A stretch of 64,000 nucleotides of DNA from Embleya sp045207785 (GTDB lineage: Bacteria > Actinomycetota > Actinomycetes > Streptomycetales > Streptomycetaceae): the NCBI RefSeq assembly GCF_045207785.1, contig NZ_CP108777.1, positions 1,178,001 to 1,242,000 on the forward strand, written 5' to 3'. Of the stretch, positions 34,956 through 43,438 are shown piece after piece (positions within the stretch are counted from its first letter, which is position 1; every line of letters starts with the position of its first letter). Position numbers and translations under genes: made by a program. The notes beneath the pieces were generated by a model. It was given only the letters and a program-made list of their open reading frames with translations, did no database searches and had not been told where the DNA came from.

Positions 34956-36107
34956 TTGAGCACGCGCGGGAGCGACACAGCCACCGAACCGCGGTTGTCG
35001 AGCAACACCCGGTTCCAACGCACCACGACATCGTGGGTGCTGGGGCGCTTCCCCCTGGAACTGGCACCCGAGAACTCGCCGGATCCACGTCTGCTGGGCG
35101 AACGGCTGGCCGTCGCCACTGTCCTCGAAGACCACCTGCGCGAGCACGGGCTGCCGGACACCTTGCGCGGCACTCTGCCTCCCGGTGCCGACGCGTCCGA
35201 ACTCATGGGCGAGCACCGCGACGACCTTGCGCGGGAGTGGCACGCGGTGGGTGACGCCGCCGCGTACCGGGTCGCCGTCCACCGGTACACGGGGCGCGGA
35301 TTCCGGAACCTCGCGTCGGAGGACGCGGAGGCGCTCAAGGAGTCGGTGGCGGTCGCGTCCGAGCTGCGCATGGAGTGGGTCGTCACGGCCCCGCGCGAGC
35401 CGGCGTCGCGGCCCGAGGCCGCCGCACGCCCGGGCGGGGGCTGGGCCGCGGCGCGAGTCGACGAGCTGGTGAGCCTGCCCGGCCGACCGGCCATGATGAC
35501 CGACAGGCAGTGGGAGGCCGAGAATCGGGCCGTCGACCAGGACGGCAAGGCCGCCGACAAGGACGTGTGGGCCGCGCGGCAGGCCGAGGCGGCCGAGAGG
35601 ACCGCCAACGCCGATGAGCGTAAGTCCTGGAGAGCGGGGTCGGGGGCCAACCAGAGGGCAAGAACAAAGATCAACGAACTGGGCGAGAAGTACCGCGACT
35701 TCGCCGAGCAGGAGGCGGAGACCAGCGCCGCCGAGCACGGCCCCTGGTACGTACGAGCCTTCTCCGGTGCCACCCCGCGCGCTCTGACCGCCTCCACTCG
35801 CGCCCCCCAACGCGGCCTCGCCACAGTCCGGCAAGGCGCGCAGGTCGCAGGGATCGGCCTGCACGCCCTGCCGGACCAGACCCAGGAGACCAGGAGCCCG
35901 GTCCCCGAAAGCGCGCGGGCGTTCCTCCGACCCGGCGAAGCAGGCAAGACGCCGGGACGGCTGCCCGCCGCCGCGCTCAACACCAGCGGACTTCCGGACG
36001 ACCGGACCTACAGCAGCACCATGGCGCGGCAGTTCACGCGCGGCTACCGCCCACGAGGGGCCCAGCCGCCGCGAGCGCACGGCGCGGAGCACAGCAAGGA
36101 GCCATGA
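34956..36107 (+). CDS. Unknown protein with a charged coiled-coil segment
   Basis: 383 residues from a TTG start with GGAGCG upstream; the family is not recognised. Residues ~20-150 are mixed (TSWVLGRFPLELAPENSPDPRLLGERLAVATVLEDHL), and ~170-245 are strongly charged helix (MTDRQWEAENRAVDQDGKAADKDVWAARQAEAAERTANADERKSW, INELGEKYRDFAEQEAE). The C-terminus is Arg/Pro/Gly-rich. There is no signal peptide or membrane helix. Its position between a MITE-like element and a transposase remnant suggests it was acquired by transfer. It ends 3 bp before another frame, but no link to that frame is evident. Confidence 0.6.
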   Translation: MSTRGSDTATEPRLSSNTRFQRTTTSWVLGRFPLELAPENSPDPRLLGERLAVATVLEDHLREHGLPDTLRGTLPPGADASELMGEHRDDLAREWHAVGDAAAYRVAVHRYTGRGFRNLASEDAEALKESVAVASELRMEWVVTAPREPASRPEAAARPGGGWAAARVDELVSLPGRPAMMTDRQWEAENRAVDQDGKAADKDVWAARQAEAAERTANADERKSWRAGSGANQRARTKINELGEKYRDFAEQEAETSAAEHGPWYVRAFSGATPRALTASTRAPQRGLATVRQGAQVAGIGLHALPDQTQETRSPVPESARAFLRPGEAGKTPGRLPAAALNTSGLPDDRTYSSTMARQFTRGYRPRGAQPPRAHGAEHSKEP

Positions 36108-36498
36108 GCCGGGCCCACCGGTGTGGCACGAAGTGCTCTACCAGGCGATCAGACACACGATGGTCACGACTGTGGAGACTCGTTCGGGTGTCGATCCCGA
36201 CCGCGCTTCGTTCACCGTCGCGCTCGAAGCCGCCCGGGCCACGGTCACCACCGCCACCGGCATTCTCGCACCCGACGCAGGCAGCAGAGTGGACTTGATC
36301 GGACACATCGGAACGGCCGTCCTGGCCGGGATGCTTCCGCCGCGAAGGGCACGCTTCAGCCTCGGAATCGCCAAGGCGGGCATCTCCCGCCACCACACAT
36401 GGAACCGTCGTACCGACGACAAGAGGCCGCTGACCAGCACTGACATCGCTTCCGTCGAGGTGACCGTCCACCGGCCCAAGCCACCACCCGAACCGGTC
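36106..36498 (+). pseudogene. IS4-type transposase C-terminal remnant
   Basis: The frame reads VWHEVLYQAIRHTMVTTVETRSGVDPDRASFTVALEAARATVTTATGIL, then VDLIGHIGTAVLAGMLPPRRARFSLGIAKAGISRHHTWNRR and PLTSTDIASVEVTVHRP. This is the conserved C-terminal part of actinobacterial IS4-family transposases. The DDE catalytic core and both inverted repeats are missing and no start codon fits, so it is inactive. Beyond ~36500 the frame becomes random. Confidence 0.75.
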
Positions 36499-36697
36499 AC
36501 GAACCTCCGACTCACGACACCGACTGGGCGGCATGCCCCGCTCCGCTCCAGCGGCCGGGCCGGACACACCCCGTCCACGCCCGGCCCCCGGCCATCGCGT
36601 CGCCGCCACAACGGGACGCCGGCATGCTGGGCGATGTCGGCCTCATTGATCACTGGCCGGTTGCGGGGGTCACAATGGTGTTCCTTCGTGGTGGGTG
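36499..36697. other. Gap after the transposase remnant
   Basis: No gene recognised. The sequence probably still contains insertion-sequence debris, but no second inverted repeat was found. Confidence 0.3.
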
Positions 36698-36973
36698 TCA
36701 GTCCTGGTCCGGGTCGGGCCAGTGTTGGACGCGGAGCACCAGCAGGACCGCGAGGCGTCGGTGTTCCATGTACCAGACGATCAGGCGGCCCTCGGCGTGG
36801 TCGCGGATACCCGACACGCCGGATTCGTGGTCGGACGGTTCCCCCGAGTATCGGACGGCGGCGGCGTCGGCCAGGCGCTGTGCCAGGGCGTCGACGTCAG
36901 CGCGGATGCGCGGCGCCAAGCCGCCGACGACGTGGTCGGCGTCGGGTTCGTACTCCCAAGTCCAGTCGCTCAC
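36698..36973 (-). CDS. RelE/ParE-like toxin candidate
   Basis: 91 residues, GTG start overlapping the stop of the upstream small gene (GTGA). The sequence is WTWEYEPDADHVVGGLAPRIRADVDALAQRLADAAA, then a beta-rich half RYSGEPSDHESGVSGIRDHAEGRLIVWYMEHRRLAVLLVLRVQHW. Two helices followed by a short sheet is the RelE/ParE topology, and the size is right. Residue-level toxin signatures are weak. The pairing with a larger upstream gene gives an antitoxin-toxin order. A type II module beside mobile-element remnants would be ordinary. Confidence 0.6.
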   Translation of the reverse strand: MSDWTWEYEPDADHVVGGLAPRIRADVDALAQRLADAAAVRYSGEPSDHESGVSGIRDHAEGRLIVWYMEHRRLAVLLVLRVQHWPDPDQD

Positions 36974-37332
36974 GCGGCGGCTTCGCGGGCGGCCTCGTCC
37001 AACATGGCGGCGATCTCGGCGGCGGCGGGCCGGGCGGCGGCGAGGGTGTCGGCGTCCGCGATGACCTGCTCGAGTTCGCGCAGCCGCCTCGCGCGGGCGG
37101 GCACACGCCGTAGCGCGACGAACACCGCCCATCGGCGCAGGAACGTGTGCATGGGCACGGTGCTGTCCGTTTGGACGGCTTCCTGCCAGGCGGCGTGGAA
37201 TTCCTGTTCGAAGCGCACGGCCGCGGCCGGGTCGAGCGAGAGCACCGCCACCCGCAGCGCCTGCTCGGTCACCGGCGGCATCGGAAACAGCGGCGCGTCC
37301 CCCGACGTCTCGACGTTCGGCTCGCCCACCAC
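36970..37332 (-). CDS. Antitoxin-like partner of the RelE/ParE candidate
   Basis: 120 residues from a GTG with a strong GAGGAGG site. It is mostly helical (TEQALRVAVLSLDPAAAVRFEQEFHAAWQEAVQ, HTFLRRWAVFVALRRVPARARRLRELEQVIADADTLAAARPAAAEIAAMLDEAAREAAA). No clear DNA-binding motif is visible in it. The overlap with the downstream small gene and the good ribosome-binding site indicate an operon. The role as antitoxin is by layout only. Confidence 0.6.
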   Translation of the reverse strand: MVGEPNVETSGDAPLFPMPPVTEQALRVAVLSLDPAAAVRFEQEFHAAWQEAVQTDSTVPMHTFLRRWAVFVALRRVPARARRLRELEQVIADADTLAAARPAAAEIAAMLDEAAREAAA

Positions 37333-37606
37333 GACCGCCTCCTCATCCCTCGCAGCAACCCCGCCCCACCCTACTGCGGCGCACCCTGAGGGGTCCGCCA
37401 CGTCAACAACGCGCCCCCGCAACCTCCTCGACCGAGCCCACGCCATCGTGATCCCGGGCCCACAGGGCCACCGATTCGGGGCCGCAGACTCATCCGCCCG
37501 GGATATCGGGCGGTCCACGCTGATCGTGTCAATCCTCAGGTGACACACAACGTGGGAATCCACGGACGCGCTGCCACCCGAAGGCGCTCCCGGAAGGATC
37601 AGGATC
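37333..37606. other. Gap upstream of the pigment operon
   Basis: No gene recognised in this 274-bp region between the divergent toxin-antitoxin-like pair and DUF5999. It should hold both promoters. Confidence 0.35.
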
Positions 37607-37825
37607 ATGTGCCGGCACATTCCCCAATGTCCCGCCGCTTCGGCCTCCGATCACCTGGCCGCTCACGTCGTGAACAGTCATCCCGAGCAGGGGTGGAGCC
37701 TGCTGTGCAACGGCGTCGTGGTCTTCGAGGACACCGGTGCGCTGTTGCCCGACGGCGTCGTCGAGCCACCGCATCGGCCGCCGGCGCCGCGGACTCCACA
37801 GGCGGCGGACCGCGTCTCGGCCTGA
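37607..37825 (+). CDS. DUF5999-family small protein
   Basis: 72 residues, MCRHIPQCPAASASDHLAAHVVNSHPEQGWSLLCNGVVVFEDTGALLPDGVVEPPHRP. This matches the short Cys/His-bearing DUF5999 family common in Streptomyces (HPEQGWSLLCNGV is its signature). The function is unknown. GGAAGG precedes the ATG. It is 85 bp upstream of rppA on the same strand. Confidence 0.85.
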   Translation: MCRHIPQCPAASASDHLAAHVVNSHPEQGWSLLCNGVVVFEDTGALLPDGVVEPPHRPPAPRTPQAADRVSA

Positions 37826-37864
37826 GGCCGCGACCGCCCCCAAACCCGCCCAAACCCGCCCCAA

Positions 37865-37893
37865 ACTGCGGGAGTCTCACGAACTCCCGCAGT
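37865..37893 (+). promoter_or_regulatory. Hairpin in the rppA leader
   Basis: Perfect 11-bp arms ACTGCGGGAGT and ACTCCCGCAGT enclose a 7-nt loop, ending 17 nt before the rppA ATG and abutting the GAAAGG ribosome-binding site. It could act as an attenuator or translation switch. It lacks a U-run, so it is unlikely to be an ordinary terminator. Just upstream, CAAACCCGCC is repeated. Confidence 0.55.
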
Positions 37894-37910
37894 ACGAAAG
37901 GCAGTACCTC

Positions 37911-39020
37911 ATGAGCACCCTGTGCCGACCCTCGGTCGCCGTCCCCGAACACGTCATCACCATGGCCGAATCGCTCGACCTCGCACGCCGCCTCCAGGCG
38001 GACAACCCGCGGCTGCCGCTGGCCCTGCGGCTGATCGAGAACACCGGCGTACGCAAGCGCCACCTCGTCCAGCCGATCGAGCAGACCCTGCGGCACCCGG
38101 GCTTCGAGGCCCGCAACCTCCTGTATCAACAGCAGGCCAAGAAGCGCGTGCCGCCCGTGGTCTACCAGGCGCTGGCCAACGCGGACCTCGGTGTGCGCGA
38201 CATCGACCTCATCGTCTACGTCTCGTGCACCGGGTTCACGATGCCGTCGCTGACGGCGTGGCTGGTCAACGCCCTGGGCATGCGCTCGGACACGCGCCAA
38301 CTGCCGATCGCCCAACTCGGCTGCGCGGCCGGCGGCGCCGCGATCAATCGGGCGCACGACTTCTGTGCGGCCTACCCCGACGCCAACGTACTGATCGTCT
38401 CCTGCGAGTTCTGCTCGCTGTGCTACCAGCCGGGCGACGACGACATCGGGTCGCTGCTGTCCGACGGACTCTTCGGCGACGCGGTCGCGGCGGCCGTGGT
38501 GCGCGGCTCGGGCGGCACGGGCATGCGGCTCGAACGCAACGGCTCCTACCTCATACCGCACACGCAGGACTGGATCTCCTACGCGGTGAAGGACACCGGC
38601 TTCCATTTCCGGCTGGACAAGCGCGTCCCCACGACGATGGAGCCGCTGGCCCCCGTCATGCGCGACCTCGTGCGCCGGCACCACTGGGACGCCTCGGCGT
38701 TGGACTTCTACGTGGTCCACGCCGGCGGCCCGCGGATCCTGGACGACCTGAGCCGGTTCCTCGGCGTCGACGCGCAGGCGTTCCGGCACAGCCGAGCCAC
38801 CCTCACCGAGTACGGGAACATCGCCAGCGCGGTCGTGTTCGACGCCCTGGACCGGCTGTTCGCCGAAGGTGGGCCCGGCGTGGGCGGACACGGCATCATC
38901 GCCGGCTTCGGTCCCGGCATCACCGCCGAGATGGCGGTCGGCACCTGGATCGCCGACGCCGCGAAGGCGCCCGGGAACCGGTCCGCACATCGGGAGGCGG
39001 CGTCATGGTCGACGGTCTGA
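37911..39020 (+). CDS. rppA: 1,3,6,8-tetrahydroxynaphthalene synthase (type III PKS)
   Basis: 369 residues, chalcone-synthase superfamily. The catalytic triad is Cys138 (PIAQLGCAAGGAAINRA), His270 (FYVVHAGGPRI) and Asn303 (EYGNIASAVVF), at the same numbers as in Streptomyces RppA, and Cys106 (YVSCTGF) is the RppA-type active-site cysteine. It condenses five malonyl-CoA into 1,3,6,8-tetrahydroxynaphthalene, precursor of flaviolin and melanin-like pigments. It is followed, with a 16-bp overlap, by a cupin and then a full acetyl-CoA carboxylase set, a sensible source of malonyl-CoA. Confidence 0.95.
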   Translation: MSTLCRPSVAVPEHVITMAESLDLARRLQADNPRLPLALRLIENTGVRKRHLVQPIEQTLRHPGFEARNLLYQQQAKKRVPPVVYQALANADLGVRDIDLIVYVSCTGFTMPSLTAWLVNALGMRSDTRQLPIAQLGCAAGGAAINRAHDFCAAYPDANVLIVSCEFCSLCYQPGDDDIGSLLSDGLFGDAVAAAVVRGSGGTGMRLERNGSYLIPHTQDWISYAVKDTGFHFRLDKRVPTTMEPLAPVMRDLVRRHHWDASALDFYVVHAGGPRILDDLSRFLGVDAQAFRHSRATLTEYGNIASAVVFDALDRLFAEGGPGVGGHGIIAGFGPGITAEMAVGTWIADAAKAPGNRSAHREAASWSTV

Positions 39021-39607
39021 TCATCCCTCCCGGCGTGGGCCGCACCCTGATCACCGCCGCGCAGGAGGTCACGTTCAAGGTCACCGGGGCGCATGCCCGC
39101 GACACCTCGACGTTCGAGGTCCTGGTGCCGCCCGGCTTCGACGTCGGCGCGCACGTCCACGCACACGGCGAGGAGTTCTTCTACGTACTGGAGGGCCAAC
39201 TCGACGTCCTCGCCTTCGAACCGCGGGCCAGGACCACCGACGACTGGCGGACCTGGCGATCGGACACCGGCCGCGGCCCCGTCCGGGCCGGCCCCGGGAG
39301 CTGCATGTTCGTCCCGCCGGGCTGCCCGCACGCCTTCACCAATCCCACGGCCAAACCGGCACGGATGCTGTTCCAGGCGTCCCCGGCCCCCGATCACGAA
39401 CGCTACTTCGAGCAGCTCTTCGAGATCTTCGGCGCCGGCGACCGCGTGGACGCGGCGGCGGTGGCCAGGCTCCGCGAGGAGTACGACATCCACCAGATCA
39501 CCCCACTGCGACACGAGGCGCCGACCAACCCACGCACCCCACATACCGCACACACCCCACACACCACACCCGGCCCGCACACCCCACAGCCCGGGAGCAC
39601 GCGATGA
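39005..39607 (+). CDS. Cupin oxygenase, MomA-like
   Basis: 200 residues. Cupin motif 1 is VGAHVHAHGEEFFYVLEGQLDVL and motif 2 is GSCMFVPPGCPHAFTNPT, giving a full His/Glu metal site. The tail is a Pro/Thr/His repeat. Its gene overlaps rppA. In Streptomyces a cupin monooxygenase (MomA) oxidises the RppA product to flaviolin, and position and size support that role. The start MVDGLIIPPGVG is at ATG 39005. Confidence 0.8.
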   Translation: MVDGLIIPPGVGRTLITAAQEVTFKVTGAHARDTSTFEVLVPPGFDVGAHVHAHGEEFFYVLEGQLDVLAFEPRARTTDDWRTWRSDTGRGPVRAGPGSCMFVPPGCPHAFTNPTAKPARMLFQASPAPDHERYFEQLFEIFGAGDRVDAAAVARLREEYDIHQITPLRHEAPTNPRTPHTAHTPHTTPGPHTPQPGSTR

Positions 39608-40500
39608 CCACCCCATCGACCTCCGCCACCGCCTCCGGCTCCACCGACCCGCGCCGGCCGCCGGACTGGCTGATCTGCGCGCGCTGTCGTGCCCTCGTCT
39701 ACCGCAGGCGCTTCGACCGTGCCGACGGCGTGTGTCCGGGCTGTGGCGGCCACAGTCCCCTGGCCGCCGGCCGGCGGCTCGACTCGCTGCTCGACCCCGA
39801 CGGCATCGAGCCGTTGACCGCGCGCACGACCGTCGACGACCCGTTGGGCTTCGAGGACCTCAAGCGCTACCGCGACCGGCTGTCCGCCGCCCGCGCGGCC
39901 ACCGGGCACGACGACGCGGTACGGGTGGCCGCCGGCACCCTGGCCGGGCATCCGGTGGTCATGGCCGCCATGGACTTCGCCTTCATGGGCGGCAGCCTCG
40001 GAGTGGCCGCCGGCGAGGCGATCTCGATGGCCGCCGACGCGGCCCTCGCCCGCCGCGCGCCACTGGTCCTGATCACCGCGTCCGGAGGCGCGCGGATGCA
40101 GGAGGGGGCGCTCGCCCTCATGCAGATGGCCAAGACCGCGGCCGCGATGGCCGAACTGGACGAGGCCGGCATCCTCACCGTCACCGTGGTCGCCGATCCG
40201 ACGTACGGAGGAGTCGCCGCCTCGTTCGCCACGTCGGCCGACGTGGTGCTGTGCGAGCCGGGCGCACGCATGGGCTTCGCCGGCCCCCGCGTGATCGAGC
40301 AGACGATCGGGCAGCGCCTGCCCGACGGCTTCCAGACGGCGGAGTTCCTGCTGCGCCACGGGCTGGTCGACGGAGTGCGCCCGCGCGGCGAGCTGCGGCA
40401 GACGCTCGCGGTACTGCTGGCCGCGGCCCGCCCGCCGGCCGCACCTCGCGCGCCCCGAGCGGAGGGTCGGCGCAAGACCCCGCGGCCCGGTCGCGGAGCT
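39604..40500 (+). CDS. accD: Acetyl-CoA carboxylase carboxyltransferase beta part (accD), out of frame with accA
   Basis: The frame starting at 39604 (ATGA overlap with the cupin stop) reads a zinc ribbon, WLICARCRALVY...CPGCGGH (residues ~20-45), then the crotonase-fold carboxyltransferase: MDFAFMGGSLGVAAGEAISMA, LITASGGARMQEGALALMQMAKTAAA, VVADPTYGGVAASFA, EPGARMGFAGPRVIEQTIGQRLP. Sense is lost after about 40460. The frame meets no stop until 42003, crossing accA in the wrong frame. The end given is approximate. A fused accDA with a one-base shift explains this better than two genes. Confidence 0.8.
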
Positions 40501-40522
40501 GCCGCACACCGGCGCCGCGTCC

Positions 40523-41428
40523 GTGCTGCGCGATCCCGACGACCTGCCCGTCCGCCCCGCGCACGAGGTCGTCGCGGCCGCCCGCGACGTCCGCCGGCCG
40601 ACCACGCGCGACCACCTCGCGTACTGGATGGACGCGTTCGTGGAACTGCGCGGCGACCGCGCGGGCGCCGACTGCCCGGCGCTCGTGGGCGGCCTGGGTG
40701 TGGTGGACGGCCGCGCGGTGATGGTGATCGGGCACCAGAAGGGCCACACGACGGCCGACCTGGTGCGCGCCAACTTCGCCATGGCCTCGCCCGCCGGCTA
40801 CCGCAAGGTGATCCGCCTGGCGCGCCTGGCGGAGAAGGTCGGTGTGCCGCTCGTGACCTTGATCGACACGCCCGGCGCCCATCCCGGGATCGAGGCCGAA
40901 CAGCAGGGCCAGGCCGGTGCCATCGCCGCCTGCCTGGGAGTCCTCGCCGGCCTGCGGGTGCCGGTGGTGGCCGTGGTCACCGGCGAGGGCGGCAGCGGCG
41001 GCGCGCTCGCGCTCGGCGTCGCCGACCGGGTGCTGATCAGCGCCAACGCGCTCTACTCGGTGATCAGCCCCGAAGGCTGCGCCGCGATCTTGTGGAAGAG
41101 CCGGGAGGCGGGCGCGGCGGCGGCCCGCGCGCTGGGCCTGGATGCCCGATCGCTGCTCGAACTCGGGGTGGTGGACGGCGTCGTCGCCGAGCCCGAGGGC
41201 GGCGCGCAGGCCGATCCCGCCGCCGCGAGCCTCGCGCTGCGCGACGCGGTACTGGCCGCCCTGGACGAACTCGCCGCCGCCGAACCGGCCGAGCGGGTCG
41301 CGCTGCGCCGAAGGCGGTTCCGCGCCTTCGGATTGCCCACGACCGCCGCGCACGTGTACGCGGGTCGGGCCGACGACCTGCGACCGAACGAGAACGAGAA
41401 CGAGGACGACGAGGAGGCATCGGCATGA
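40523..41428 (+). CDS. accA: Acetyl-CoA carboxylase carboxyltransferase alpha part
   Basis: The alpha half, readable in frame 2 from at least 40470 (VAELPHTGAASVLRDPDDLPVRPAHEVV). Motifs include YWMDAFVELRGDRAGADCPALVGGLG, VIGHQKGH, RLARLAEKVGVPLVTLIDTPGAHPGIEAEQQGQAGAIA, VTGEGGSGGALALGVADRVL and ISPEGCAAILWK. GTG 40523 is the first possible start, but its nearest GGAG is ~25 nt away, so independent initiation is doubtful and fusion to accD is favoured. Its stop overlaps accB (ATGA). With AccB and AccC it forms malonyl-CoA. Confidence 0.85.
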   Translation: MLRDPDDLPVRPAHEVVAAARDVRRPTTRDHLAYWMDAFVELRGDRAGADCPALVGGLGVVDGRAVMVIGHQKGHTTADLVRANFAMASPAGYRKVIRLARLAEKVGVPLVTLIDTPGAHPGIEAEQQGQAGAIAACLGVLAGLRVPVVAVVTGEGGSGGALALGVADRVLISANALYSVISPEGCAAILWKSREAGAAAARALGLDARSLLELGVVDGVVAEPEGGAQADPAAASLALRDAVLAALDELAAAEPAERVALRRRRFRAFGLPTTAAHVYAGRADDLRPNENENEDDEEASA

Positions 41429-42003
41429 ACGACGCCGACCACACGACCCAGGCCGCGACGCTGGCCGCGCTGCGCGACGCGCTGGGCAGGATCCTGAGCG
41501 ATACCCCGGAACCGCCCACACGCGTGGTGGTGCGTTCCGGCGGATCGAGCATCGAGGTGGCGTGGCCCGCCGCGGCGGGCGCGCGGCCGGCCACGCGGTC
41601 CGCGCCGTCGGCACCGGCCTCCCCCGCTCCGCTTCCGTCGCCCGCCACTCCTCCGCCGGCCGCGGGGCATACCGTTCGGGCCCCGCTGGTGGGCACGTTC
41701 TACCGCTCCCCGGAGCCCGGGGCGCCACCGTTCGCCGAGGTCGGGGACGTCGTCCGGGTCGGCCAACAACTGGCCGTCATCGAGGCGATGAAGCTGATGA
41801 ACGCGATCGAGGCCGACCGCGACGGCCGGGTGACCGCCGTCCTGATCGACAACGCCCAGGGTGTCGAGTTCGATCAGCCGCTCTTCGAACTCGACCCCGA
41901 GTACGACGGCGGCACCCACCCCGACCCCTCGCCCGAATCCGCGGCCACCGCGCCCGTCACGCCCGTCACGCCCGTCGCGCCCGAGCCGAACGTCGGGAGG
42001 TGA
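41425..42003 (+). CDS. accB: Biotin carboxyl carrier protein
   Basis: 192 residues. The biotinyl domain is GTFYRSPEPGAPPFAEVGDVVRVGQQLAVIEAMKLMNAIEADRDGRV, with the biotin-accepting Lys123 in EAMKLMN. It is preceded by the usual Ala/Pro-rich flexible arm (residues ~48-85) and followed by a short Pro/Thr tail with repeats of PVT. It carries the carboxyl group from AccC to the carboxyltransferase. Confidence 0.92.
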   Translation: MNDADHTTQAATLAALRDALGRILSDTPEPPTRVVVRSGGSSIEVAWPAAAGARPATRSAPSAPASPAPLPSPATPPPAAGHTVRAPLVGTFYRSPEPGAPPFAEVGDVVRVGQQLAVIEAMKLMNAIEADRDGRVTAVLIDNAQGVEFDQPLFELDPEYDGGTHPDPSPESAATAPVTPVTPVAPEPNVGR

Positions 42004-42009
42004 CCGGCC

Positions 42010-43371
42010 GTGTTCGACACCGTGCTGATCGCCAACCGGGGCGAGATCGCCCTGCGGATAGTGCGCACCTGCCGGGACATGGGCATCACCACCGTGGTGG
42101 TGCACTCCGGCGTCGACCGGGACTCCGCCGCCGTGCGGGCGGCCGACCACCGCGTCAACATCGGCCCCGCCGATCCGCACCGCAGCTACCTCTACCCGCC
42201 GGCGATCATCGAGGCCGCGCTGCAGACCGGCGCCCAGGCCATCCACCCCGGGTACGGATTCCTCTCCGAGGACCCCGACTTCGCCACGATCTGCGCCGAG
42301 AACGGGCTGGTCTTCATCGGCCCCGATCCCGACGTCATGGCACGCCTCGGCGACAAGTCGACGGCCCGGCGGATCATGGCGGAAGCCGGGCTGCCGGTGG
42401 TGCCCGGTTCGGACCGGCCCGTCTCGACGGCCGACGAGGCCGCGGAGGTGGCGCAGCGGATCGGATTCCCGCTGATCGTCAAGGCCGTCGCCGGCGGCGG
42501 CGGCCGGGGCATGTCGGTGGTGCGCGACATCGGCGCGCTGCTGCCCACCTTCCGGGCGACGCGCGCCGCCGCCCAGGTGGCGTTCGGCGACAACCGCGTC
42601 TACCTGGAGCAGTATCTGTACGGCGCCCGACACATCGAGATCCAGATCCTCGCCGACGCCCACGGCAACGTCGTCCACCTCGGCGAGCGCGACTGCTCGG
42701 TGCAACGACGACACCAAAAGCTGATCGAGGAGTCCCCGGCGCCCCGGCTGCCCGCCGATCTGGCCGACCGGCTGGCCGCGCACGCGGTGGCCGGTGCTCG
42801 CGCCGTGGGCTATCGGGGCGCCGGCACCTTCGAGTTCCTGGTGCGCGGGGAGGACGCGGCCTTCATCGAGGTGAACTCCCGCATCCAGGTCGAGCATCCG
42901 GTGACCGAGATGGTGACCGGCGTGGACATCGTCCGCGAGCAACTGCTCGTCGCAGCGGGGGAACCGCTGGGCCCGAGCAGCCACGGATGGGCGCGTCGAG
43001 GCGCCGCGGTGGAGTGCCGGATCAACGCCGAGGACCCCAACCGCGCGTTCGTGCCCTGTCCGGGCAGGCTGACCGAGTTCACCGCACCGGCCGGCCCGTT
43101 CGTACGCGTGGACACGCACGCTTTCCCCGGCTCCCAGGCTCGGCCGGAGTACGACTCGTTGCTCGCCAAGGTCGTCACCTGGGGCCAGGACCGGGACCAG
43201 GCACTGGCCCGCATGCGGCGCGCGCTACGCGAACTGCGGGTCGAGGGCCCGGGGATGCACACCACCGCACCGCTGCTCGCCGAAGTCCTGGACGAGCCGG
43301 ACTTCGTGGCCGGCACCCACGACACGACGCTCCTCGACCGCCGGGCCGAACCCGGACGAGCCGAACCCTGA
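42010..43371 (+). CDS. accC: Biotin carboxylase
   Basis: 453 residues, full ATP-grasp biotin carboxylase. The N-terminus is VLIANRGEIALRIVRTCRDMGI, the glycine loop VKAVAGGGGRGMSVV, the bicarbonate/metal region YLYGARHIEIQILAD with GERDCSVQRRHQKLIEESPAP, then FIEVNSRIQVEHPVTEMVTG. GTG start 6 bp after accB. It carboxylates AccB biotin with ATP and bicarbonate. It contains only the BC domain, unlike the large actinobacterial AccA1-type fused chains. Confidence 0.93.
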   Translation: MFDTVLIANRGEIALRIVRTCRDMGITTVVVHSGVDRDSAAVRAADHRVNIGPADPHRSYLYPPAIIEAALQTGAQAIHPGYGFLSEDPDFATICAENGLVFIGPDPDVMARLGDKSTARRIMAEAGLPVVPGSDRPVSTADEAAEVAQRIGFPLIVKAVAGGGGRGMSVVRDIGALLPTFRATRAAAQVAFGDNRVYLEQYLYGARHIEIQILADAHGNVVHLGERDCSVQRRHQKLIEESPAPRLPADLADRLAAHAVAGARAVGYRGAGTFEFLVRGEDAAFIEVNSRIQVEHPVTEMVTGVDIVREQLLVAAGEPLGPSSHGWARRGAAVECRINAEDPNRAFVPCPGRLTEFTAPAGPFVRVDTHAFPGSQARPEYDSLLAKVVTWGQDRDQALARMRRALRELRVEGPGMHTTAPLLAEVLDEPDFVAGTHDTTLLDRRAEPGRAEP

Positions 43372-43438
43372 CCACTCGCACCGGCCTCGACCCGGTCCAC
43401 CGCACTCCACTCCCCCACTCACGAATCGGGACCCTCTC

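Noticed and set aside
39604..42003. An ~800-residue AccD-AccB fusion in one frame
   Set aside because: The middle ~300 residues are accA read in the wrong frame (Arg/Gly/Pro-rich nonsense); accB has its own overlapping ATG and standard N-terminus.
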